Origin: Bacillota bacterium
GTDB lineage: Bacteria; Bacillota; Sulfobacillia; Sulfobacillales; Sulfobacillaceae
Length of the DNA: 45,652 nucleotides
NCBI GenBank assembly: GCA_021820485.1
Contig: JAKADO010000014.1
Span: 1-45,652, forward strand
Reading direction: 5' to 3'
Positions 32,197 through 41,159 of the stretch are shown in pieces. Within the stretch, counting starts at the first letter, position 1. Each line of letters begins with the position of its first letter. Made by a program: the position numbers and the translations under genes. The notes beneath the pieces were generated by a model. The model was not told where the DNA came from. It ran no database searches and saw only the letters and a list, made by a program, of their open reading frames with translations.

Positions 32197-34218
32197 CTAG
32201 GATTGGACTGGCAGTCCGAGATGATGAGAGAGGAAAGTCCAGATGTCTGCCTCTTCATCGAGCCACTGTTCCACCGACTTGCCGACGCCATGTCCGGCTT
32301 TGGCCGCAACGCGCAGCAAAATCGGCTCGCCAGAGCTGCTGGCCTTTTGCAGCAAGGCGGTCATCTTGCGGGCATGCATGGGATCTACGCGACTATCCTC
32401 GTCTGAGGTGAAAATGAGCGTCGCGGGATAGCGGGTGCCGGGCACGACATGATGATAGGGCGAATAACTGTAGAGCCATGCGAACTCCTCGGGGTTCTCC
32501 GGTGAACCATACTCTTGGGTCCATAAATCTGCGATGAGGAAACGGTGAAACCGCAGCATGTCGAGCAATGGCACGCCAATAATGACGGCATGGGCCAACT
32601 GGGGGTTCTGGGTGATGAAGGCGCCTGTCAGCAATCCGCCGTTGCTGCGCCCTGTGACGCCCAGATGTTCGGGATCGGTATATCCCGCCTGAACCAAATG
32701 AAGGGCCGCCGACGCGAAGTCATCGAAGACATTTTGCTTGTGCTCCCGCATGCCGGCTCGGTGCCAGGATTCGCCGAACTCGTTCCCGCCCCTCAGCGCT
32801 GCGATGGCAAAGATTCCTCCTCGCTCAACCCAAGCCCGAACCGAGGCGGAATAGGCAGGCAGGTAGGGCACGTCAAATCCGCCGTAGCCGGTCAACATGG
32901 CGGGGGTGTGCCCGTTCTTTTGAAATTCGGCGGGATGGGCAATGAAGAGCGGAATGCGCGTTCCGTCCTTGGAGGTGACCCATTCCCGCGTTACTTGGAC
33001 AGCCTCCGTGGCGTCTGCTGACTGCGCCCATAAGATATCCACCAATCCTGCGTCGTCGACGCGGTGGATGGCAGCGGGAACGGCGAAGCTGGAATAGCCG
33101 TAATACAACGCCTGATTGGTGCTGGAGAGCCCGATGATGCCGCATGCGGCCGGCAAGTCCATTTCTTGCTCCAAGCGCCCGTCCAGCGTGAAAGCGGTCA
33201 AGCAGGAGACCGCATCCTTCAGGGTATGGAGAAAGAGGTGATTCGGGGTAGCAGCCGCTTCTATAATGGGTTCGCGCGTCCGAGAGGGGATCACGGTGGT
33301 CACTGTGCCATCGGCCAGCGACACCTCCGCGACTCTCCCAGTGTCGCTTTCGAAGTTCGTCAACACCAAGAGTCGGTCGCCTGTCCATAGGGGCTCCGCG
33401 ACCACCTCGCCGTGGTCGAAAACACACCGAGGCGTCAGATCCTCTGGGTCCCGATCCACCACGTACAGTACGGTACGGGTCCAGCCATAACTTAGGGCGA
33501 TGACCAGATGGCGCCCAGACGGCGAGAGCGATAGTCTCGGCATGGCCCGCTTGTCATCGGGCGAGGCGAAGATCAGCGGATCATCCTGGTACGGTGTGCC
33601 CAACTTGTGATAATAGACTCGCGAATGGTAGTGCTCGTCGCCGGTCGGGACTGAGCCTGGCTGGGGATAGCGCGTATAAAAGAAGCCATCACCGCCGTCC
33701 GGAAAAGCAACCGAGGCATAGCGGGCGCGTGGTATGCGGTCCTCCAGGAGGCGCCCTTCCTGAAGGTCGTATACGTGCAGCACAGCCCACTCGTTGCCAT
33801 GCTCCGACAGTCCATAGAGAATATAGCGTCCATCCTGGGACGTGTACGCCCAGTCGACGTGCATGGGCTCGCCAGCCCCGACTTCATTGGGGTCGACAAC
33901 CACCAACCGCGTGCCATGCCGTTCCGCATAGAGCACGGCATGCTCCTGGCCAGCCTCCCGGCGTTGGTAGAGCAGCGTGTCGCCGTCACCATGAGGCAGG
34001 CTGATGTCGGGCGTGCTGCGGAGTTCCTTCAATCGCCGCCGGATCGCGTCGCGGCCGGAATAGGTGCTAATCATACTTTGGGTATGGGCCATCTGCTCCT
34101 CAGTCCAGGCGCGCGTTTCTGGACTCTGGGCATCTTCCAGCCACCGGTACGGGTCAGTAATTGAGTGCCCGTGCAGAACCTCGGTGACTGGTCGTTCATC
34201 AGTCTTGGGATATGGCAT
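32197..34218 (-). CDS. Prolyl oligopeptidase (S9A family)
   Basis: 673 residues. The N-terminus reads MPYPKTDERPVTEVLHGHSITDPYRWLED, the hallmark of prolyl oligopeptidases, and is followed by the seven-bladed propeller. The catalytic triad is Ser in VTGRSNGGLLTG, Asp in TSDEDSRVDPMHA and His in AAKAGHGVG. It cleaves short peptides after Pro in the cytoplasm. ATG 34218 is chosen with GGAG upstream; it starts 20 bases inside the end of the Mo-hydroxylase small-subunit gene, so translation is coupled. The frame is open further upstream without a family match. It is the last gene of the operon. Confidence 0.93.
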   Translation of the reverse strand: MPYPKTDERPVTEVLHGHSITDPYRWLEDAQSPETRAWTEEQMAHTQSMISTYSGRDAIRRRLKELRSTPDISLPHGDGDTLLYQRREAGQEHAVLYAERHGTRLVVVDPNEVGAGEPMHVDWAYTSQDGRYILYGLSEHGNEWAVLHVYDLQEGRLLEDRIPRARYASVAFPDGGDGFFYTRYPQPGSVPTGDEHYHSRVYYHKLGTPYQDDPLIFASPDDKRAMPRLSLSPSGRHLVIALSYGWTRTVLYVVDRDPEDLTPRCVFDHGEVVAEPLWTGDRLLVLTNFESDTGRVAEVSLADGTVTTVIPSRTREPIIEAAATPNHLFLHTLKDAVSCLTAFTLDGRLEQEMDLPAACGIIGLSSTNQALYYGYSSFAVPAAIHRVDDAGLVDILWAQSADATEAVQVTREWVTSKDGTRIPLFIAHPAEFQKNGHTPAMLTGYGGFDVPYLPAYSASVRAWVERGGIFAIAALRGGNEFGESWHRAGMREHKQNVFDDFASAALHLVQAGYTDPEHLGVTGRSNGGLLTGAFITQNPQLAHAVIIGVPLLDMLRFHRFLIADLWTQEYGSPENPEEFAWLYSYSPYHHVVPGTRYPATLIFTSDEDSRVDPMHARKMTALLQKASSSGEPILLRVAAKAGHGVGKSVEQWLDEEADIWTFLSHHLGLPVQS

Positions 34219-34693
34219 GGGAGTCTCCTTCACGGATGATAGTGGCCGCCCGCTCGACGGCATTGACAATATGTTGATATCCGGTGCAGCGGCAGAGATT
34301 GCCGGACAGCGCCTCACGAATTGCACTCCGGGTAGGATTTGGATTATTCTCCAAGAAATGCGCCGCGGTCATGAGAAATCCTGGGGTGCAGAATCCGCAC
34401 TGCAGCGCATGTTCCTGCCAGAAGGCTTCCTGAACCGGATGGAGTACGCCATCCTTTGCCAATCCCTCGACGGTGGTGATTTCGCAGCCGCTTGCCGTGA
34501 CCGCCAAGGTGAGGCACGACCGGGCCGGGCGACCATCGAGCAATACTGTGCAGGCTCCGCAGACACCTTGTTCACAACCCAGGTGAGTGCCAGTGAGGTG
34601 AAGCTCATCCCGAAGCACGTCCGCCAACAGCCAGCGGGGCTCCACTTCCAACGCATGCTTTACGCCGTTGACGGTCAGAGTAATGGGAACCAT
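34199..34693 (-). CDS. coxS-like: Mo-hydroxylase small subunit, two [2Fe-2S] clusters
   Basis: 164 residues. The plant-type ferredoxin cluster is bound by CEQGVCGACTVLLDGRPARSC and the second cluster by CGFCTPGF and CRCTGY. This is the electron-transfer subunit of the xanthine dehydrogenase/CO dehydrogenase family, carrying electrons from molybdopterin to FAD. ATG 34693 overlaps the last base of the FAD subunit's stop (TAATG). The CO dehydrogenase nomenclature is structural only; the substrate is not known. Confidence 0.93.
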   Translation of the reverse strand: MVPITLTVNGVKHALEVEPRWLLADVLRDELHLTGTHLGCEQGVCGACTVLLDGRPARSCLTLAVTASGCEITTVEGLAKDGVLHPVQEAFWQEHALQCGFCTPGFLMTAAHFLENNPNPTRSAIREALSGNLCRCTGYQHIVNAVERAATIIREGDSHAISQD

Positions 34694-35580
34694 TATGCTT
34701 GCCTCCCTTTCATTTCTGCCAACTTCGCTCGCTCCAGCGCGCCCGCGAGGGCTTTCTCCACCAGAGTTTGGGCCAGTTGGCGGCGGTAGTCAGCGCTGGC
34801 ATGCAGGTCATCGGTGGGGTCGATGGCCTCCTTGATGTGTTGTCCGACCTCTCGCCAGAGAGATGGGCTTGGCGATTGGCCTTGCAGCGAGGCTTCGAAG
34901 TCGGGATCTCGCCATGGGATGTCCGCCACTCCGCCTAACGCAATTCGCGCCGACTGAATGGTGTCGGAGGCGTTCAAGACGATGGATGCGGCGGCAATGG
35001 CCAGGGCAAAATCGCCGGCTCGAACGGCGTACTCCGTGATGTGGGCTCCCGCATGGGCATGGGAGGGCGTTCGCACCCCCGTCACCATTTCGTCAGGGGC
35101 CAGGGCGGTGATGAAGTAGCTGAGAAAGAACTCCCGGGCGGGTATGGTTCGCTCTGCAGCGGCTGACGAAACCACCAATTCCCAGTCGAACAGAGTCGCC
35201 AAGACCGGCAGCTCCGCAGCGGGGTCCGCGTGCGAGAGGCTTCCGCCAATGGTGCCGCGGCTGCGGATAGCGGGGTGTCCGATGAGATGCTCTGCCTCGG
35301 CCACCAGCGGCACCTTGCGCTGAATGAGCGGATGTTGTTCCAACTGATAGTGGCGCACCAAAGCGCCGATGGCGAGTCCTTGATCGGTTTCCTTGATGTG
35401 GGTCAGTTCAGTGAGACCGTTGATGTCAATCAGCACGTCAGGATGGGCGAGACGCATGTTCATCATGGGAATTAAGCTCTGCCCACCCGCCAGGATCTTG
35501 GCGTCGCCGTGCTCGCTCAGCAACTGCAGCGCCTCGTCGAGAGTATGTGGCTGGTAATACTGAAAGGCTGGCGGTTTCAT
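34693..35580 (-). CDS. coxM-like: Mo-hydroxylase FAD subunit
   Basis: 295 residues. FAD-binding motifs of the CoxM family are visible: ILAGGQSLIPMMNMRL near residue 31 and TIGGSLSHADPAAELP near residue 110. It accepts electrons from the iron-sulfur subunit. Its ATG overlaps the large-subunit stop by 4 bases and its stop overlaps the small-subunit start by one, so the three subunits are translated as a coupled set. The gene order L-M-S differs from the M-S-L order of authentic cox operons. Confidence 0.93.
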   Translation of the reverse strand: MKPPAFQYYQPHTLDEALQLLSEHGDAKILAGGQSLIPMMNMRLAHPDVLIDINGLTELTHIKETDQGLAIGALVRHYQLEQHPLIQRKVPLVAEAEHLIGHPAIRSRGTIGGSLSHADPAAELPVLATLFDWELVVSSAAAERTIPAREFFLSYFITALAPDEMVTGVRTPSHAHAGAHITEYAVRAGDFALAIAAASIVLNASDTIQSARIALGGVADIPWRDPDFEASLQGQSPSPSLWREVGQHIKEAIDPTDDLHASADYRRQLAQTLVEKALAGALERAKLAEMKGRQA

Positions 35581-37850
35581 TGGAAGCCTCCTTTCTCCTC
35601 TAAAGCCTGAAACAGTCTTCCGGGGGTTACAGGGGCAAAGTCCAATTTCAGCCCCCGGTCCTGGAAGGCATCTTCGACAGCCGAGAGTACAATGGCTTGC
35701 GACGGGATGATGCCGGCTTCCCCAACCCCCTTATAGCCAGCAGGATTGCTGGGCGCTGGATAATCGCGATGGTGAATCTCAATGTCCGGGCTTTCCACGG
35801 CACCGGGCAATCGATAATCCAAGAAGGAGGTGGTCAACGGCTGCCCATCTTCGCTATAGATCATCTCTTCGTAGAGAGCGCTGCCGAGTCCCTGCACGGT
35901 GCCCCCGATGACCTGTCCGTTGGCCAACAGCGGATTTACGATGGTTCCCCCATCATGGACGATGACGTATCGCTCGATGCGAATGTCGGCTGTTCTTTCA
36001 TCGACGCGCACAATCATGCCGTGGGATCCAAATCCATACGTGGGCGTGCCGGAGCCAAAGTAGTCTTCATGGATGAGCATCTCGCCAGAAGGCGCGATTT
36101 TTCGGGCTAGCTCGGCCCAGTCTAGAGAGACGCTGGGGACTCCTTGGACAGAGAACCGGCCATCCTGAAAAATGATGTCGTCGACGTGGGCTTCGAGCGC
36201 TCGCGCTGCCCAATCCTTAGCCTTGGCAATAAATCCTTCGCCGGCAACACGTGCCGCGTTGCCGGCCATAATCATGGTGCGGCTGCCGAAGGTTCCAATT
36301 CCCTTTTGAATCTGGTCCGTGTCGCCTTCCACCACGGTGATGCGGTCCAAAGGCAACTGCAATGTATCCGCAGCAATTTGCGCCAGGGCCGTGCGGTGCC
36401 CCTGGCCCTGGCCGGTGGCGCCTGTGCTCAACAGAACTTGACCGTCCTCCAACAGGCGAAGCCGCACCCCTTCGAATCCAAACCCGGCCGAAACTTCCAC
36501 GTAGTTGGCGACGCCCAACCCCAAGCGAATGCCGTCCTGGCGGGCAGCCGCCTGCCGCTTTCGAAATGCCGAAAGGTCGATGGCCTCGAGCAGATCCTGA
36601 AATGCCTGAGGGAAATCGCCGGAGTCATACATGGCGTCTGGGATGCCGGTTCGATAGGGCAGTTCGTCGGGCCGAACCAAGTTTTTCCGGCGAATCTCGA
36701 TCCGATCCATCCCTAGTTCTTCCGCAGCACGGTCCAACATGCGCTCGATGATGTAGTGCCCTTGGGGGCGTCCTGCGCCTCGATACGGGGCCTGGGGCAC
36801 TTTGTTGGTGAGCACGGCCGCGCCATTGATGGCCAGATGGGGGATGCGGTACGGGCCGGGCAAGTTCCTGGCGGTGGTCCGTGAGACAATCATGCCGCCG
36901 CCCGGGTAGGCGCCATTGTCTTGATAGTAGGTATCGACTAAGGCCACGAGCGTTCCATCGCGGTTGATGCCCAACTCCACATGATGAATTTGTTCCCGCT
37001 CCTGATAGGTTGAGAGAAACTCTTCGAATCGGTCACCCGCCCATTTGATGGGTCGCTGAAAGTGGACCGCGCAGTAGGTGACCAACGCTTCTTCCGGATA
37101 CGTTCCGTTTTTGACGCCGAATCCGCCGCCCACTTCCGGGGCAATGACGCGGACTTGGCTTTTCTCCATGCCCAGATATTCCGCAATGCGCTCTTGGGCG
37201 CGGTGCACGGATTGGGTGGCGTGATAAACCAACAGAGTTTGGTTCTGGGGATCATAATGCGCGGCGATCCCTCGGGGTTCCATAGGTTGGGCACTGACCC
37301 GTCCGAGGCGCAGCGTTGCCGTGACCACGTGGTCCGCTGCAGCCAAAGCGCCTCGGCCTGCGCCGCTTTCGTACTGCACGCGATCGACGACGTTGGTGCC
37401 CAGAGACGGGTGAAGAATTTCCTGGTCTTGGGCGGCTTCCTCGGCATTGGATAGCGCCGGCAATGGCTCATAGTGAACCTCGACCAGCTCCGCCGCATCT
37501 TCGGCCACGTACCGGTTGTCGGCCAGTATGGCGGCGACCGGTTCACCGACGTAATAAACGCGGTCATGCGCGAGGGCAGGTGGAGCGATGGGGGCCATGC
37601 CGGGCAAGGGGCGCCGGAGGTTCTCCCACTCTTGGGATGTGATGACGGCGTGCACTCCCGGCAGCTTTTTGGCCGCTTCCGTATTTATTCGGGCGATCCG
37701 GGCATGGGCATGAGGAGAACGGACCAGAGCCATGACCCATTGACCCTCGAAATTGATGTCACTCACATACTGGCCCAATCCTTGTACGAGCGCACGATCT
37801 TCCGTGCGGGGAACGGGCCGGCCAATCCAGCTTCGTTCTTGAATGGCCAT
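35577..37850 (-). CDS. coxL-like: Molybdenum hydroxylase large subunit, form II (AYRGAGR type)
   Basis: 757 residues. The molybdopterin-binding family is clear from the N-terminal WIGRPVPRTEDRALVQGLGQYVSD, GGGFGVKNG, GATGQGQGHRTALAQIAA and the C-terminal VGEAGIIP, which carries the catalytic Glu. The active-site loop is APYRGAGRPQG. True form I CO dehydrogenases have AYxCSFR with a copper-binding Cys; here it is absent, so this is form II. Members oxidise CO poorly if at all and may act on aldehydes or N-heterocycles. ATG 37850 follows GAGGTGA. A TATAAT at 37881-37886 lies upstream. Confidence 0.92.
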   Translation of the reverse strand: MAIQERSWIGRPVPRTEDRALVQGLGQYVSDINFEGQWVMALVRSPHAHARIARINTEAAKKLPGVHAVITSQEWENLRRPLPGMAPIAPPALAHDRVYYVGEPVAAILADNRYVAEDAAELVEVHYEPLPALSNAEEAAQDQEILHPSLGTNVVDRVQYESGAGRGALAAADHVVTATLRLGRVSAQPMEPRGIAAHYDPQNQTLLVYHATQSVHRAQERIAEYLGMEKSQVRVIAPEVGGGFGVKNGTYPEEALVTYCAVHFQRPIKWAGDRFEEFLSTYQEREQIHHVELGINRDGTLVALVDTYYQDNGAYPGGGMIVSRTTARNLPGPYRIPHLAINGAAVLTNKVPQAPYRGAGRPQGHYIIERMLDRAAEELGMDRIEIRRKNLVRPDELPYRTGIPDAMYDSGDFPQAFQDLLEAIDLSAFRKRQAAARQDGIRLGLGVANYVEVSAGFGFEGVRLRLLEDGQVLLSTGATGQGQGHRTALAQIAADTLQLPLDRITVVEGDTDQIQKGIGTFGSRTMIMAGNAARVAGEGFIAKAKDWAARALEAHVDDIIFQDGRFSVQGVPSVSLDWAELARKIAPSGEMLIHEDYFGSGTPTYGFGSHGMIVRVDERTADIRIERYVIVHDGGTIVNPLLANGQVIGGTVQGLGSALYEEMIYSEDGQPLTTSFLDYRLPGAVESPDIEIHHRDYPAPSNPAGYKGVGEAGIIPSQAIVLSAVEDAFQDRGLKLDFAPVTPGRLFQALEEKGGFQ

Positions 37851-37880
37851 ATTTTCACCTCGTTTCTAAGCTACTCTTTG

Positions 37881-37886
37881 ATTATA
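37881..37886 (-). promoter_or_regulatory. Candidate -10 of the Mo-hydroxylase operon
   Basis: A perfect TATAAT on the minus strand 31 bases before the large-subunit start. No clear -35 is seen at 17 bases, so either an activator helps or this is chance. Confidence 0.4.
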
Positions 37887-37963
37887 CCGAGACTGCCAAG
37901 AAATGGGGATGAATCCCCTAAATCGGCGAGGCTGGGCGAATTCTATAGACAGGGGGTGGTGGA

Positions 37964-38335
37964 GTGTCGACCCGAGTCTTGCTCGTCGATCCCTCTCCTG
38001 CCATTTATCGAGTGGCGGCTTGGGAGCTATGCAGCGAAGATTTGTGGGTGCGCGGTGTTCCCACGGCTCAGGACGCTTTGGATTTGCTCGAACAGTGGAT
38101 GGCAGATTTGCTGGTGATTGCGGTGACGCTGCCCGATGTTCCCCCCCGCCGCCTGGCTGAAGTGGCCTGCCGCCGCTGGACCGTCCGGACGGCCTTCATG
38201 GGGTACGCGATGCCCCAGGAGGAATATCGAACCCGGCCGCGCATTCCCTGGATTCAAAAGGACAAGGTGACCGGCACTCGATTGCGGGCGTTGGCTCATG
38301 ATCTCCGCCCCTGTGCCTACAGCGGCGATGATTGA
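37964..38335 (+). CDS. Receiver-like protein without phosphoacceptor Asp
   Basis: 123 residues with the alternating fold of response-regulator receivers: VLLVDPSPAIYRVAAWEL, DLLVIAVTLPDVPPRRLAE, and a late IPWIQKDKVTG with the conserved Lys (K99). At the phosphorylation site the usual LLDVMLP is VIAVTLP, with Ala53 in place of Asp, and only one of the two acidic-pocket residues (Asp9) remains. It therefore should not be phosphorylated in the normal way. GTG 37964 follows AGGGGGTGG. It is divergent from the Mo-hydroxylase operon and its 3' end overlaps the fpg gene by 19 bases. Confidence 0.72.
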   Translation: MSTRVLLVDPSPAIYRVAAWELCSEDLWVRGVPTAQDALDLLEQWMADLLVIAVTLPDVPPRRLAEVACRRWTVRTAFMGYAMPQEEYRTRPRIPWIQKDKVTGTRLRALAHDLRPCAYSGDD

Positions 38336-39129
38336 ACCTCGGGACACCAATAGGTGGTGCGTCCGGCAATCTCGCTTGTGGTAACGACACCATGGGCTCC
38401 ACAGGGCTGCCCTGCCCGATAGTGCACCTGGAGAAACACTCGATACCCGCCCGATAGGGCGTCCTCGCTATGGATAGGATCTCCGACGCCTCCAGATTCG
38501 ACTGCGTGGGCTAGGACTGCGGGGACAATCTCTCCGACTCGTGTCCAATCCTGAAAGGTGAGCTGGTATGCAGGCGTTCCCGGATAAAGCTTCGCCTTAT
38601 AGAGAATCTCGTCGCTATACACGTTGCCAATGCCTGCGACCACATGCTGGTCGGTCAAACAGGCTTTGATGGGACGGCGGGCGCTATGATAGGCTTCCCT
38701 CCAGAGGCCCGGGTGGTATTGATCAGAGAGGGGCTCGACGCCGAGCTTTCTCCAGCGTTGGTCGAGTTCCGCCGCACTCATGGCATCCATTCGCCCCAAT
38801 CCGAGGTGAAACTGCACCCAACGGGTCTCGTCCAAGCCCATGGTGATGGCGCCGGGCTGGTCCTCGTAGGAGAGGGTGATGCGCCCTCCCAGCATCAGGT
38901 GAATATAGAGCTCACAGTAGCTGGGCTGGACGCCGTCTACGTGAATCGCCAAGCTTTTGCCGCGGCGTGCGATAGACTGGATGCGCCCTCCGACCAGAAC
39001 GTCATGAAGGGTGTTTACGGGGTGATTGAGACGCTTCGGCCGCTCGGCGGCCAATGCCGTGATGGTGCGGCCGTTCAGCCAAGCAGACAGGTGTCTACGG
39101 TAGTTTTCCATTTCCGGAAGTTCTGGCAT
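38317..39129 (-). CDS. Fpg/Nei family DNA glycosylase with altered zinc finger
   Basis: 270 residues. After initiator Met, Pro2-Glu3 form the catalytic N-terminus (PELPEM), and Lys58 in RRGKSLAIHV is conserved. The helix-two-turn-helix region is seen in VVAGIGNVYSDEILYKAKLYPG. The C-terminal zinc finger is normally PCxxCG...CPxCQ. Here it reads PCGAHG...WCPEVQ: the second Cys is His and the fourth is Val. Family members remove oxidised purines or pyrimidines and nick the strand. Its end lies inside the convergent receiver gene by 19 bases, which may explain the changed tail. The ribosome site is weak. Confidence 0.88.
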   Translation of the reverse strand: MPELPEMENYRRHLSAWLNGRTITALAAERPKRLNHPVNTLHDVLVGGRIQSIARRGKSLAIHVDGVQPSYCELYIHLMLGGRITLSYEDQPGAITMGLDETRWVQFHLGLGRMDAMSAAELDQRWRKLGVEPLSDQYHPGLWREAYHSARRPIKACLTDQHVVAGIGNVYSDEILYKAKLYPGTPAYQLTFQDWTRVGEIVPAVLAHAVESGGVGDPIHSEDALSGGYRVFLQVHYRAGQPCGAHGVVTTSEIAGRTTYWCPEVQSSPL

Positions 39130-39227
39130 ACGGTCAGCATGTGCGGTCGACCGCCTTTTATGCAAGAATAGGGCAGGTTCAACCGTCTAGATAAGAAAGA
39201 GAGTTCGTCACCTTGGGGAGGTAACGC

Positions 39228-41030
39228 ATGGCCAAACGCGACAATCCGCCCGAACGCCACCGCCGACGCTTGCGGATGCGTTGGGGACGACTCATCGGCT
39301 TTCTCGTGTTCGTGGGGGTGGTCATCCCCGTGCTGGGCTTGGCATGGAGCGGGTTTCGCCTCAAGCAGGAAGCCAGCGCGCTAAAGACCGATTACCATGC
39401 CCACGATTACGCCGCTTTGGCTTCTTCCATCCAGCGCTTGGGCGGAACCCTAGGCATGATGCGGACGGAGGCCGTTCTGTTGAGTTGGCTCAACATCGTT
39501 CCGGGAGTCAGGGGCTACTACCAGAATGGCATGGATCTGCTGACAGCCGGACATCTTGACCTCCATGCTTTCGGTCAGGTGCTGCCACCGGTCCTGACCG
39601 CTGCGGAATCCCCGGGAACGGCAGCTCAGCGGAAAGCGCGGGTGAGTCAGGCGGTTTCGCAGGCGGGCCTTCTGATGCAGCAGTTGACCCCGCAAATCCG
39701 CGCGGCCAACGCTTCCGTGCAGCATATGAACCCCGCGGCATGGCCTGGCCTCTTGAGCAATAAAGGGTTGAGCGTCACGGCACTGCAGTCCCTGAGCGAT
39801 ACGCTAGTGCGCATGCTCCCCACGATGAGCGGTCCGCATCCCATATTGGCCACGATTCTCGGGTTGCCCAATCCCACCCGCTATCTCTTGATCTTTCAGA
39901 ACAGCGGCGAGTTGAGGGCGACCGGGGGCTTCATGACCGCCTACGCTTACGTGCCATTCCACAATGGCAAGCTGGGCAAGATTACCTCGCAAAATATCCA
40001 GAACTTGGACACGGCGGTCACCTATCACCCTCCCGCTCCGCCGATCATCGGCGCCTATTTGCCAGTCAAGTACTGGCATCTCAGGGACGCCAACACGTCG
40101 CCGGACGTTCCACAGACAGTGTCCAACATCTACATGTTGTATCGGTCTATCCCGAACGCCCCCAAGGTCAACGGGGTCATGTTTTTGGACACCTGGTTCG
40201 TGGACTCTCTCATCGCCGACGTGGGAGGACTCAATGTGCCCACTATCAAGGGAAAGACCATTCACCTCACAGCACAAAACGCCAATTATGAGATGGAATA
40301 CATGGCGGAGGGGATGGGCCTTCCGTCCAATCTGCGCAAGCTCTTTATCGGCACCATGATGAAAGAGCTGATGCATGAGGTGCTTCATGGGCACACCAGC
40401 GGATTGATCAAAGTGGCTGCCAGCCTGCGACAAGCGCTCGACAACAAGCATGTTTTGCTCTACTTCAACAATCCAGCGGCGGAGCGCTTCTTCGCCCAGC
40501 AAGGCTGGGGCGGGGTGGTGCCGCGCCACGTCAACGGCAATTATATCCAAGTGGTGGATGAAAACCTCCTGGGTCACAAGGACAACTATTACGTGCGTGA
40601 ATCCTATGATGTTAACGTTCGTACGGTGGGAGGCCGACAGCTGGAAACGGTAACGATCCATTGGGTTGATCCGGCGGTGGTCAACTGGTGGCTCACCGTG
40701 CCGTACCATTCCTGGATTCGTGTCTACGTGCCCATCAATGCCCAGTTCATCTCCATGACTGGAGTCGATAGCTACGTTGATGACACTGCCAATACGACGT
40801 TGAACAAGCAAGAGTTCGGCGGTCATGTCGACTTGCCAGGACGCATGAACCGGTCGCAACCGCCTTCCAGGGGGAAGGTGGTTGTCAAGTTCTGGCTGCC
40901 ATCCGGCGTCAACGTCAACCGGCTCTATTTGCAAAAGCAACCGGGATTCTTGCCTGAACCCGTGACCGTGACGGTGCACGGCGTGACCAAGCATATCACG
41001 CTGAATTCCAATCAGTGGCTGACCTTTTAG
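39228..41030 (+). CDS. DUF4012 domain membrane-anchored protein
   Basis: 600 residues. A basic N-terminus precedes one membrane helix (LIGFLVFVGVVIPVLGLAW); the bulk is extracytoplasmic. The DUF4012 signature is clear in PTRYLLIFQNSGELRATGGF, then a NTSPDVPQTVSNIYMLYRS segment and VNGVMFLDTWFVDSLIADVGGL. The family occurs in Gram-positive bacteria and is thought to act at the cell surface; function is not established. ATG 39228 follows GGGGAGGTAA. It stands alone and is followed by a hairpin-forming region. Confidence 0.88.
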   Translation: MAKRDNPPERHRRRLRMRWGRLIGFLVFVGVVIPVLGLAWSGFRLKQEASALKTDYHAHDYAALASSIQRLGGTLGMMRTEAVLLSWLNIVPGVRGYYQNGMDLLTAGHLDLHAFGQVLPPVLTAAESPGTAAQRKARVSQAVSQAGLLMQQLTPQIRAANASVQHMNPAAWPGLLSNKGLSVTALQSLSDTLVRMLPTMSGPHPILATILGLPNPTRYLLIFQNSGELRATGGFMTAYAYVPFHNGKLGKITSQNIQNLDTAVTYHPPAPPIIGAYLPVKYWHLRDANTSPDVPQTVSNIYMLYRSIPNAPKVNGVMFLDTWFVDSLIADVGGLNVPTIKGKTIHLTAQNANYEMEYMAEGMGLPSNLRKLFIGTMMKELMHEVLHGHTSGLIKVAASLRQALDNKHVLLYFNNPAAERFFAQQGWGGVVPRHVNGNYIQVVDENLLGHKDNYYVRESYDVNVRTVGGRQLETVTIHWVDPAVVNWWLTVPYHSWIRVYVPINAQFISMTGVDSYVDDTANTTLNKQEFGGHVDLPGRMNRSQPPSRGKVVVKFWLPSGVNVNRLYLQKQPGFLPEPVTVTVHGVTKHITLNSNQWLTF

Positions 41031-41102
41031 AGTCCAGCAGGAGTGGTTCACACGATCCCCTTCGGGAAGCACCTGCACGCTTCCGCTGAGGGCGTGCGCA
41101 AA

Positions 41103-41148
41103 CACACAACGCCCACCAGTCACGGCTGCTTCTGGTGGGCGTTGTGTG
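41103..41148. repeat. Perfect 17-bp inverted repeat
   Basis: CACACAACGCCCACCAG (41103-41119) is repeated inverted at 41132-41148, with a 12-base loop. There is no T run on the plus strand. It could be a strong terminator-like hairpin after the DUF4012 gene, or a mobile-element remnant. A smaller hairpin (GGAAGC/GCTTCC) precedes it. Confidence 0.8.
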
Positions 41149-41159
41149 AATAATGAAAC

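Noticed and set aside
35577-37850. Authentic carbon monoxide dehydrogenase
   Set aside because: The form I active-site motif AYxCSFR is absent and gene order differs.
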